DNA of 10,385 nucleotides. Origin: an uncultured Spirochaetaceae bacterium. Its GTDB lineage: Bacteria > Spirochaetota > Spirochaetia > Treponematales > UBA12059. The notes below the pieces were generated by a model, which was given only the letters and a program-made list of their open reading frames with translations, searched no databases and was not told where the DNA came from. The stretch spans positions 1-10,385 of the forward strand of contig CALKWG010000258.1 in the NCBI GenBank assembly GCA_938004315.1, read 5' to 3'. Below, piece after piece: positions 1 through 5,734 of this stretch. Position numbers and translations under genes: made by a program. Position 1 is the first letter of the stretch, and each line of letters opens with the position of its first letter.

Positions 1-401
1 GCTCCTGCTGGGATCCGGGTCTCGGCCGGGACGATCGGGCCGACTCAGGCTTCGGGCGCCTGGAGCGCACGGTAGCCAGGCGGGCCGCCGAGCTCGCCGC
101 CGGCGAGGCGCCGCCCGGCTCGTATTCGGCGAGGCTCTTCCGCGAGCCGGCTCTCCTGGCGGCGAAGCTGGCCGAGGAGGCCGGCGAGCTCGCCGAGGCC
201 GAGGGCCCGCGGCGCGCGGCCGAAGAGGCGGCCGACCTCCTCTACTTCGCGGCGATAAAGTTGGCCGCCTCGGGCTCGAGCCTCTACGAGGCGGAGCGCG
301 TCTTAGACGAACGATCGCTCAAGCTGAGCCGTCGGCCCGGCAACGCCAAGCGGCCGTACGAGGAGAAGGGGGACCGCCCGTGGCGCGAAAGCATACACTG
401 A
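1..401 (+). CDS. hisI: Phosphoribosyl-AMP cyclohydrolase / phosphoribosyl-ATP pyrophosphatase (HisIE), 3' part
   Basis: This is the C-terminal 132 codons of a bifunctional histidine-biosynthesis enzyme; the start lies left of the window, and codons are read from base 3. The first residues, SCWDPG, fit the end of the HisI domain, where the Cys of the family motif GPxCHTG..SCF is a zinc ligand. After a linker of about 35 residues comes the HisE pyrophosphatase domain (SYSARLF, then KLAEEAGELAEA and EEAADLLYF). It carries the ExxE and ExxD acidic metal-binding pattern of the MazG/HisE all-alpha fold (E58/E59/E62 and E75/D78, counted from base 3). HisE hydrolyses PR-ATP to PR-AMP and HisI opens the purine ring, both in the cytoplasm. 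The stop codon lies 22 bases inside hisD, so the two genes are almost certainly co-transcribed. The HisE call is firm; fusion to HisI rests on only a few residues. Confidence 0.87.
   Translation, partial: SCWDPGLGRDDRADSGFGRLERTVARRAAELAAGEAPPGSYSARLFREPALLAAKLAEEAGELAEAEGPRRAAEEAADLLYFAAIKLAASGSSLYEAERVLDERSLKLSRRPGNAKRPYEEKGDRPWRESIH
359..372 (+). promoter_or_regulatory. Ribosome binding site for hisD, inside hisIE
   Basis: A purine-rich run with AGGAG at 361-365 and AAGGGGG at 366-372 lies 7 to 14 bases before the GTG at 380. It supports GTG 380 as the hisD start, because the next in-frame ATG (461) has no comparable site and would remove conserved N-terminal sequence. Confidence 0.55.
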
Positions 402-1708
402 GGCGCGTAGGCCTCGGCGAGATAAGCGCGCGCCGCGCCTCGTTCGAGGACGCCCGAACCATGGAGACGGCCCGAGCCATCATGGAGGCGGTCAGGCAGG
501 GCGGCGAGCCGGCGCTCGCCGGCTACGCCGCGACCTTGGACGGCAACGCCGGTCGCCTCTTGTACGGCCCCGAGGACTTCGCGGCCGCCTTGGCATCGAT
601 GCCGGCGGCCGAGCGGAACGCGCTCGAGGCGGCCGCCGGCCGCATACGCGCCTTCGCCCAGGCCCAACTCTCGTCCCTATCAACCCTGGCTACGCCGGTG
701 CCCGGGGGGATGGCCGGCCATGAGATCCTCCCCATAGAGCGGGTCGGCTGCTACGCGCCCGGCGGCCGTTTCCCCCTGCCGTCCAGCGTACTCATGACCG
801 CGATTCCCGCGCGGGTCGCCGGCGTGACTGACGTAGCCGTCGCCTGCCCGCGTCCGGAGCCTGCCATCCTCGCGGCCTGCGCCTTGGCCGGCGCCGACCG
901 GCTCCTGGCCGCCGGCGGCGCCCAGGCTATCGCCGCCTTCGCCTATGGCGCGGGGCCGCTTACGCCCCGCGACCTGGTCGTGGGGCCGGGCAATCGCTAC
1001 GTGGCGGCGGCTAAGCTTATCGCCCAAGCCGTCATCAAGACCGACGCGCCGGCGGGGCCGAGCGAGCTCCTCGTCCTGGCCGACGGCTCGGCCGATCCGG
1101 AGGCTTTGGCCTGGGATCTCTTGGCCCAGGCAGAGCACGACCCCGACGCGCTCGCCTGCCTAGCCACCGATTCGGCGGCCCTGGCCGACGCCCTCGAAGA
1201 TGCCCTGGCTCGCGCCCTCGGCGAGCTCAAAGCCGCGGGCCCCGAGAACGCCGAGAACGCCGAGCGGGCCTTGGCCTCGTCCTGGCTCTACCTGGCGAGG
1301 GCCGGGGACGCCGCGGCCTATGGCGACCTCGCGCCGGTCGAGCTCGCCCTAGCCGAGGCGGCCAACCGCTTCTGCCCCGAGCACCTGGAGCTCGCGTTAG
1401 CGGATCCTGAGCGTCTGAGGCCGTACCTCCGCCATGCCGGCGCGCTGTTCCTAGGGTCGAGCTCGGCCGAGGCCTTCGGCGACTACGGCGCCGGCCCGAA
1501 CCACGCGCTGCCCACCGCTGGGCGCTCGCGTTCGTCGGGCGGGCTATCGGTTATCGACTTCGTGCGGATCAGGACCTGGCTTCGGCTCGACGACGACGTA
1601 GGTTTGACGCGGCTCGCGGCCGATAGCGCCGCGCTCGCCAGGCTCGAGGGGCTCGAGGCCCACGCCCGCTCGGCCGAAGCCCGCGCGGCGCGAAAGCTTA
1701 CGCGATAG
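380..1708 (+). CDS. hisD: Histidinol dehydrogenase (HisD)
   Basis: A 442-residue NAD-dependent, zinc-dependent enzyme that oxidises L-histidinol to L-histidine in two steps, ending the histidine pathway in the cytoplasm. Length and motifs match the family. Visible motifs are CYAPGGRFPLPSSVLMT (124-140), GGAQAIAAFAYG (179-190), VVGPGNRYVAAAK (200-212) and IKTDAPAGPSELLVLAD (219-235). The zinc ligands expected from the E. coli enzyme are present as Q250 and H253 (QAEH), D368 (FGDYGAGPNHALP) and H428 (LEAHARSAE). The catalytic Glu-His pair is E334-H335 in PEHLEL. The GTG start at 380 is preferred because it follows a good ribosome binding site and gives the usual N-terminal length. The gene begins inside hisIE. 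Its last 11 bases overlap the 3' end of the convergent receiver gene, leaving no room for a terminator between them. Confidence 0.97.
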   Translation: MARKHTLRRVGLGEISARRASFEDARTMETARAIMEAVRQGGEPALAGYAATLDGNAGRLLYGPEDFAAALASMPAAERNALEAAAGRIRAFAQAQLSSLSTLATPVPGGMAGHEILPIERVGCYAPGGRFPLPSSVLMTAIPARVAGVTDVAVACPRPEPAILAACALAGADRLLAAGGAQAIAAFAYGAGPLTPRDLVVGPGNRYVAAAKLIAQAVIKTDAPAGPSELLVLADGSADPEALAWDLLAQAEHDPDALACLATDSAALADALEDALARALGELKAAGPENAENAERALASSWLYLARAGDAAAYGDLAPVELALAEAANRFCPEHLELALADPERLRPYLRHAGALFLGSSSAEAFGDYGAGPNHALPTAGRSRSSGGLSVIDFVRIRTWLRLDDDVGLTRLAADSAALARLEGLEAHARSAEARAARKLTR

Positions 1709-2051
1709 CCTCGAGGGCTTGCCTGAGCGCGGCTTTCGAGAAGGGCTTGGAGACGAAGGCGACCGCCTTGACCTCGCCGGCCAGGCGGCGCGTTTCGGGG
1801 TCGTCGTAGGCGCTGCAGAAGACGATGGGCGTGCCTACGCTCTGCCTGATTATCTTGGCCGCCTCGATGCCCGCCCGCTCGCTCTCCATGCAGATGTCCA
1901 TGAACACGGCGTCTGGATGCTCCTCCGCCGTCTTGAGCACGCAGTCGCCGCCCGTTTGGCAAAGGGCGACGACCTCGTGGCCGAGGGCCTTGAGTTGGCT
2001 CGCTAAGCTCATCGCTATGATGTTTTCGTCCTCGGCTATCAGGAGCTTCAT
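1698..2051 (-). CDS. Stand-alone response regulator receiver (CheY-like)
   Basis: A 117-residue single receiver domain with no output domain. Acidic residues E7/D8 follow beta-1 (LLIAEDE), the phospho-acceptor is D52 (VFMDIC), S80 sits in PIVFCSAYDD, and the invariant Lys is K102 in VSKPF, so all core residues are intact. Its ATG overlaps the stop of the upstream kinase gene in an ATGA four-base junction, which strongly suggests translational coupling and a cognate pair. A receiver without an effector usually acts by protein-protein contact or as a phosphorelay intermediate; the target here is unknown. It is the last gene of the five-gene operon. Its 3' end overlaps that of the convergent hisD by 11 bases. 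The receiver call is firm; the role is inferred. Confidence 0.95.
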   Translation of the reverse strand: MKLLIAEDENIIAMSLASQLKALGHEVVALCQTGGDCVLKTAEEHPDAVFMDICMESERAGIEAAKIIRQSVGTPIVFCSAYDDPETRRLAGEVKAVAFVSKPFSKAALRQALEAIA

Positions 2052-3298
2052 CGCTTCAAGGCCTCCGCGCTTAAGTATAGGGTAAAACCCGAGCCTCCGC
2101 TAGGCTCCCAGGCGAAGCGGGCGCTTAGCTGGCCGGCGAGCGCCTCGACCAAGGCGCGGCCTAGGCCGGACGCCGTCGCGCCCTCGTCGCCCGCGCCTTC
2201 GATGGCCATACGGAGTTCATAGGCCCCCTCAAGATCCTTGAAGCCGACGAAGAGGCTCGCCGGCTCTCCCCCGACGGCGCGCTTCACGGCCGTCTCGACC
2301 GTCAGTTCGTTGACGATCAAGCCCAGGGGGATGGCCGCGCCCAGGCTCGCCTTCGCCGGGGCGATCTCGAATCGGGCCTCCATGGCCGGCGCCGCCGCCT
2401 GCAGGGCCGTCATGACGAGCTTCGGGACGTAGTCCGACAGCTCCACCGCGGAGAGCTCGTCCGCCGCGTAGAGCTGCTGATGCACCATGGACATGGCCCC
2501 GATGCGGCTCCGCGCGATGAGGAGCGCCTCGGCCGCCGCGGCGTCTTCGGCGAGCTCGCACTGCAGGTGCAGGAGGCTGTCGACGATCTGTAAATTATTC
2601 TTTACCCGGTGGTGGATCTCCCGAAGCAGCACCTGGCGCTCATCCAAGGCCTTTTGAAGCTTAGCCCGTTCGTCCTCAAGCCAGGCGGTGCGCTCCGCCA
2701 CGGCGTCCTCGAGGTTTTCATAGAGGAAGGCGTTCCGCAGTATCAGGGCGAAGACGCCGGCGATGCTCGACAGGGCGTCGAGTATCCCCGCGATGTTCGC
2801 CTGATCCATTATCCCTAAGAGCACCACCGCGCCCATGCGGCGGCCCCCGTAGCTCAAGGGGACGATGATGGTCAGGTCCCGGTCGAGCGCGGCCGCCAAG
2901 TCGCTAAGCCGCGGCTCGGCCCCTCCCGCCATGCGGTCGCCCGTGGAGGCCCCGCGCGAGCCGAGCCTATCCCCTCCGCCCTTCGGCGGCTCGCCGCCGA
3001 GCGCGGTCGGGCCGTCGAGTTGGTGAGAGGCTTCAAGGAGCTCCAGGAAACGCGGGTCGGCGGCGATATCAGCCCGCCTGGCCGGGACCGCCGAGAGGAG
3101 CTCGTGCCGGTGCGAGGCGCTCGTCTCCGAGCATCGGATGACGAACACCGACTTCACGCCTATGAGGCCTCGTATGCTTTCGCCTAAGAGCTCGGCGCAG
3201 ACCCTAGGGTTCTCCGCCTTGGCCAGCAACGCTTGGAGCAGGTCCGCGATGAGGATGGAATAGGGTACGCCGCCGCTCGAGGGCTTGACCTCAACCAT
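2048..3298 (-). CDS. GAF-domain sensor histidine kinase, HisKA_2 type, with degenerate ATP-binding motifs
   Basis: A 416-residue soluble sensor with no membrane segment. Residues about 15-190 resemble a GAF-type sensory domain, interrupted around 95-130 by a Gly/Pro-rich stretch that looks disordered. Residues 192-225 look like a coiled-coil linker. The HisKA_2 dimerisation/phospho-acceptor segment is EIHHRVKNNLQIVDSLLHLQ (227-246), with the acceptor His at 229/230. A shortened HATPase_c domain follows (about 300-410). Its N box reads VNELTVETAVKRA where VNELxxNAxKHA is usual, so the second Asn is lost and a residue is inserted. Its G1 box reads AIEGAG where DxGxG is expected. The later GLGRALVEALAGQL and GSGFTLYL segments are normal. 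ATG 3298 is preferred over the in-frame ATG at 3379, which would run deep into the DUF1638 gene; the chosen start overlaps that gene by 8 bases. Active kinase, phosphatase or pseudokinase are all possible. Confidence 0.88.
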   Translation of the reverse strand: MVEVKPSSGGVPYSILIADLLQALLAKAENPRVCAELLGESIRGLIGVKSVFVIRCSETSASHRHELLSAVPARRADIAADPRFLELLEASHQLDGPTALGGEPPKGGGDRLGSRGASTGDRMAGGAEPRLSDLAAALDRDLTIIVPLSYGGRRMGAVVLLGIMDQANIAGILDALSSIAGVFALILRNAFLYENLEDAVAERTAWLEDERAKLQKALDERQVLLREIHHRVKNNLQIVDSLLHLQCELAEDAAAAEALLIARSRIGAMSMVHQQLYAADELSAVELSDYVPKLVMTALQAAAPAMEARFEIAPAKASLGAAIPLGLIVNELTVETAVKRAVGGEPASLFVGFKDLEGAYELRMAIEGAGDEGATASGLGRALVEALAGQLSARFAWEPSGGSGFTLYLSAEALKR

Positions 3299-3905
3299 CA
3301 GCCCTACCCCGAGCCGGATCGGCCTCGGCGGCGCGTTCGAGCGCCGCCCGTACGGCCGTGACGATCTCGTCGGATCCAACCCGCTCTATCGACATAGGCA
3401 GTTCGAAGTACGCGGCGATCTCGTCGAGCAGGGCCTTCGGTACCGGCTTCGTCCCGGTGTCTATGTACGCGAGGCGCTTCATCGTATCCTGCATGAAGGC
3501 GCGCGCCAGGGCCGGATCCTCGAGCCCGAGCTCGAAGCTGAAGACCTCCCGCCATCGGGTAGCCCATTCGGGCATGAAGAAGAAGGTGCCTTGGCGCCTG
3601 AGCTCCCTATACCGCGCCCTACCTAAGGCGATTTCGCAGCAATTGACGCCCGGGGTACGGGCGCGCTCGGGGATCTCGGCCATTTCGCGCATGTAGGGGC
3701 AGCAGTCGCCGTAGGCCAAGGCGATCGGCCGCCCGCCGAGGCCCGTGAGGGTCTCGTTCAGCCGCCGGCCCAACTCCGAGGGCCTCATGTGCAGCATCGA
3801 GTCGAGGTAGACGAGCTCGGCGCCGCCGAAGGCGCCCGGCCAGAGCGCGGAGAGCTCCGCGGCGAAGATGCCGCAGGCCACGACGACCGGCCTAGGGCCG
3901 GCCAT
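3291..3905 (-). CDS. DUF1638 family protein
   Basis: A 204-residue cytoplasmic protein recognised by the DUF1638 pattern: an N-terminal strand ending in ACGIFAAEL (10-18), LDSMLHMRPSEL (34-45), AYGDCCPYM (64-72), VNCCEIALG (87-95) and GTFFFMPEWATRWREVF (106-122). Conserved Cys (C11, C68/C69, C89/C90) and His39 suggest a metal or corrinoid-related site, but no activity is established as far as I know. In anaerobic bacteria and methanogens this family typically sits beside corrinoid proteins and MtaA/URO-D-like methyltransferases, exactly as here. The start overlaps the end of the methyltransferase gene by 14 bases, and its end overlaps the kinase gene by 8, so it belongs to the same transcript. 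A role as methyltransferase partner or corrinoid-protein accessory factor is inference only. Family assignment is from remembered motifs, not a profile search. Confidence 0.8.
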   Translation of the reverse strand: MAGPRPVVVACGIFAAELSALWPGAFGGAELVYLDSMLHMRPSELGRRLNETLTGLGGRPIALAYGDCCPYMREMAEIPERARTPGVNCCEIALGRARYRELRRQGTFFFMPEWATRWREVFSFELGLEDPALARAFMQDTMKRLAYIDTGTKPVPKALLDEIAAYFELPMSIERVGSDEIVTAVRAALERAAEADPARGRADG

Positions 3906-4911
3906 GGAAGAAGTCCCTGACGGATGCTAAGAGCTCGGAGGGCGTCTCGGCCGGAAGCTCCGCGCCGGCGTTGGTAAAGCCCCAGGCCGGGTCGGCGCCT
4001 CGCTTCTCAAAGAGGGCGGCGAGCCTGGCGCGTAGGGTATCGGGCGTGAACGCGGCGAAGGCCGGCCCGGGTATCGTGGCCATGAGGAGCGGGCCGGCTC
4101 CGATCGCGGCCCGGGCTTCCGCGTAGACGTCCCGCTCGCCGAGGACGAAGCCCGCGACTTGAGGTAAGCCGCCGAAAAGGCCGAGGTAACGGCTTAAGGG
4201 GTTCCCCCCATGGTGGAATACGATGGGCAGGGGGCTGCGGCCGAAGCCTTCGGTAAGGATCGGCAGGGCCAGCTCGCGCACGCGGCGCTCATCTAATATG
4301 GACGGGTTGACGAACATGACCGGGCTGGCCAGGGCCTGCGCCCCGGCGGCGGCGTAGGCGCCTGCCAGGGCGGCGAAATGATCGAAGCCGGCCGAGGCCA
4401 GCTCGCGCGCGGCGTCCGGATCGAAAAGTAACGCGTCGAGCCAGGACTCGATGCCGATGAGCAGGGCGGGGAAGTCGACCGGCGAGGCTATGGGCGCGAC
4501 GACCATGCGGCTCCCGGCGACGGCATCGGCCAGCCGCTTCGTAGCCTCGAGCATGAAGCGGATGCCGGCCGCGTCCAGGGGCGTCGGCGCGGCCCGTAAC
4601 GCGCGGGCGGCGTCCCGGGCGTTTTTGAACGGCGGGCGGCGGAGGTTATACACCGCACCGCGCTGCGGCGCGAGCTCGCCGCCGTAGGCGACCGCCTCGA
4701 AGGCCAGCACGAAGGGCGTGAAGACGATGTCCGGATCGAGCAGGGCCGCGGCCGCCTCCTGACCCTTAACGTAGAGCTCAGGATCTCCGAAGGCCTCTTC
4801 GGGCTCGTACCCGGCTAGGCGGGCGCCCAAGCTCCCGCAGACGAGGCCGTAGGGCGGCCTATCGGTCAAGACGCCGGAGAGGGCGGCCATTACGCGTTCG
4901 GGGCCGGTCAT
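3892..4911 (-). CDS. URO-D / MtaA-like methyltransferase family protein lacking the zinc-site Cys residues
   Basis: A 339-residue TIM-barrel protein of the uroporphyrinogen decarboxylase superfamily. N-terminal MTGPERVMAALSGVLTDRPP, the VVAPIASPVDFPALL segment (137-151) and the C-terminal ETPSELLASVRDFF place it nearer the MtaA/CmuA-type cobalamin:coenzyme methyltransferases than haem-pathway HemE. Those enzymes move a methyl group between a corrinoid protein and a thiol (coenzyme M) or tetrahydrofolate. Their zinc site uses HxC plus a later Cys. Here the equivalent of HICGN is HHGGN (233-237) and the later GCG is NAG (314-316), so both Cys are gone and only the His remains. It may therefore use another acceptor, bind another metal, or have a non-catalytic sensing role. 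The gene follows the corrinoid-protein gene with an ATGA overlap and precedes DUF1638 with a 14-base overlap. The exact substrate cannot be read from the sequence. Confidence 0.87.
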   Translation of the reverse strand: MTGPERVMAALSGVLTDRPPYGLVCGSLGARLAGYEPEEAFGDPELYVKGQEAAAALLDPDIVFTPFVLAFEAVAYGGELAPQRGAVYNLRRPPFKNARDAARALRAAPTPLDAAGIRFMLEATKRLADAVAGSRMVVAPIASPVDFPALLIGIESWLDALLFDPDAARELASAGFDHFAALAGAYAAAGAQALASPVMFVNPSILDERRVRELALPILTEGFGRSPLPIVFHHGGNPLSRYLGLFGGLPQVAGFVLGERDVYAEARAAIGAGPLLMATIPGPAFAAFTPDTLRARLAALFEKRGADPAWGFTNAGAELPAETPSELLASVRDFFHGRP

Positions 4912-5567
4912 GGCGTGAGCTCCTCGTACAGGGCCCTGAAGAGGGCCGGCGCTTCGATGGCCGTCGCGGCGGTGCCGTCGGCGCCGAGTTCCTTCACGAG
5001 TTCGGGCCTGAGGCGGAAGATGGCGCCGCCCGCCGCTAGGCGGAGCCGGCCGCCTAAGCCGCGCGCCTCGATCTCGTCGCGTATCCGCGGCAGGTTCTGG
5101 GCCGTCGAGAGCATCATGGCGGAGACGCCGATGATCCGCGCCTCCGCTTCCAAGACCGCGTCGACGAATCGCTCAGGCTCCACGTCGTTCCCCAGGTCTA
5201 CGACCTCCCAACCGTCCAGGCGTAGGAATGAGGCGACCATGCGCCGCCCTAAGGCGTGGTAGTCGTCCTCGACATTCCCTAGGACGACCCGTCCGCGCCG
5301 GCCGGTCTTGAGGCCGCCGGCATCTTCGGCCGCCAAGGCCGCGTCGAGGATCCGCTCGGCGAGTTTGCCGGCTACGTATCCTTGGGCTAGCGAGATTTTC
5401 TCGTGCGCCCATAGATCGCCTATCTCCATCAGCGCCGGCTCCAGCGAAGCGCTGATGGTCGATGCGTAGCCGTCGCGCTCCGCTTGGGCCGTCAAGTAGG
5501 CCATCGCATCGTCCAACCTGCCTTCTAAAATGGCCTTGAGGAGAAAGTCGCTCGGCATCGGTTCCAT
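4908..5567 (-). CDS. Corrinoid-binding methyltransferase protein (MtaC/MtbC-like)
   Basis: A 219-residue cytoplasmic methyl carrier. Residues about 5-85 form the helical cap seen in methionine synthase and MtaC-type proteins (LEPALMEIGDLWAHEKISLA). Residues about 92-215 are the Rossmann-like B12-binding domain. The signature DxHxxG is DYHALG (102-107), so H104 should be the lower axial cobalt ligand. Further B12-contact segments are GVSAMMLST (147-155) and AAGGAIF (178-184). It carries a methyl group between a substrate-specific methyltransferase and an acceptor-side one. Here only one URO-D-like partner is encoded next door and no substrate-specific MtaB/MttB-type gene is seen. It heads the five-gene operon. 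ATG 5567 gives MEPMPSDF; ATG 5558 is a possible alternative. Neither has a convincing Shine-Dalgarno site, which may mean a leaderless message. Confidence 0.93.
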   Translation of the reverse strand: MEPMPSDFLLKAILEGRLDDAMAYLTAQAERDGYASTISASLEPALMEIGDLWAHEKISLAQGYVAGKLAERILDAALAAEDAGGLKTGRRGRVVLGNVEDDYHALGRRMVASFLRLDGWEVVDLGNDVEPERFVDAVLEAEARIIGVSAMMLSTAQNLPRIRDEIEARGLGGRLRLAAGGAIFRLRPELVKELGADGTAATAIEAPALFRALYEELTP

Positions 5568-5574
5568 AGATCCA

Positions 5575-5603
5575 AGTATCGCGCGCTACGCGGCCGATCG
5601 CAA
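5575..5603 (-). promoter_or_regulatory. Candidate promoter of the corrinoid/two-component operon
   Basis: On the minus strand TTGCGA (5603-5598) and GATACT (5580-5575) are separated by 17 bases, matching the sigma-70 consensus at 4 of 6 positions each. The -10 box ends only 7 bases before the ATG at 5567, so transcription from it would begin at or next to the start codon. The absence of a Shine-Dalgarno site agrees with a leaderless message. It remains a motif match only. Confidence 0.35.
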
Positions 5604-5646
5604 GCTCGGCGTCGTACTATGGCGGAACGGGCTACAAAGCGCGCTT

Positions 5647-5664
5647 GTATCTATTGACAGAAAC
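5647..5664 (+). promoter_or_regulatory. Operator-like repeat O1 over the trpB -35 box
   Basis: GTATCTATTGACAGAAAC is an imperfect dyad (6 of 9 pairs) that contains the TTGACA -35 box of the trpB promoter. It matches a second element starting exactly 36 bases downstream at 15 of 18 positions. The arrangement suggests binding of a dimeric repressor; the regulator is unknown and the core differs from the E. coli TrpR operator. Confidence 0.5.
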
Positions 5665-5682
5665 AAGGCGCCATGGTACATA
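5654..5682 (+). promoter_or_regulatory. trpB promoter
   Basis: A perfect -35 box TTGACA (5654-5659) is followed after 17 bases by TACATA (5677-5682), a weak -10 with T, A and A of TATAAT in place. The predicted start near 5689 gives an untranslated leader of about 46 bases before the trpB ATG. The leader shows no attenuator, T-box or obvious riboswitch. The surrounding DNA is clearly richer in A+T than the flanking genes. Confidence 0.6.
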
Positions 5683-5700
5683 GTATCTATACATAGAAAC
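5683..5700 (+). promoter_or_regulatory. Operator-like repeat O2 over the trpB transcription start
   Basis: GTATCTATACATAGAAAC contains the dyad TCTAT-AC-ATAGA (5686-5697), with the outer G-C and T-A pairs also symmetric (7 of 9 pairs). It is a direct repeat of the element at 5647-5664 and would cover the predicted transcription start, a typical position for repression. Confidence 0.5.
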
Positions 5701-5734
5701 GCTATCATGCGTTCACAGCTTTGAAAGGAATCGT

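Noticed and set aside
284..667. Minus-strand ORF of 127 codons across the hisIE/hisD junction.
   Set aside because: It is antisense to two clear histidine genes, with skewed composition and no recognisable domain.
1240..1266. Short tandem repeat of GAGAACGCC in hisD.
   Set aside because: Only two copies, in frame (ENAENAE) within a variable surface region; no sign of a repeat element.
2270..2320. Frameshift or sequencing error as the cause of the abnormal kinase N box.
   Set aside because: The frame before and after is normal and one-base changes do not produce the missing Asn, so the deviation is taken as real.
3299..3379. In-frame 27-codon extension of the kinase to the ATG at 3379.
   Set aside because: It would lie inside the DUF1638 gene and adds an Arg/Pro-rich sequence unlike a kinase start; ATG 3298 gives the usual short overlap.
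5707..5724. Five-codon ORF (MRSQL, stop) just before the trpB ribosome binding site, possible leader peptide.
   Set aside because: It has no Trp codons, no ribosome binding site of its own and no alternative hairpins with a U-tract, so there is no support for attenuation.
5568..5734. T-box or tryptophan riboswitch-like leader for trpB.
   Set aside because: The predicted leader is only about 46 bases with no stem-loop set or terminator.
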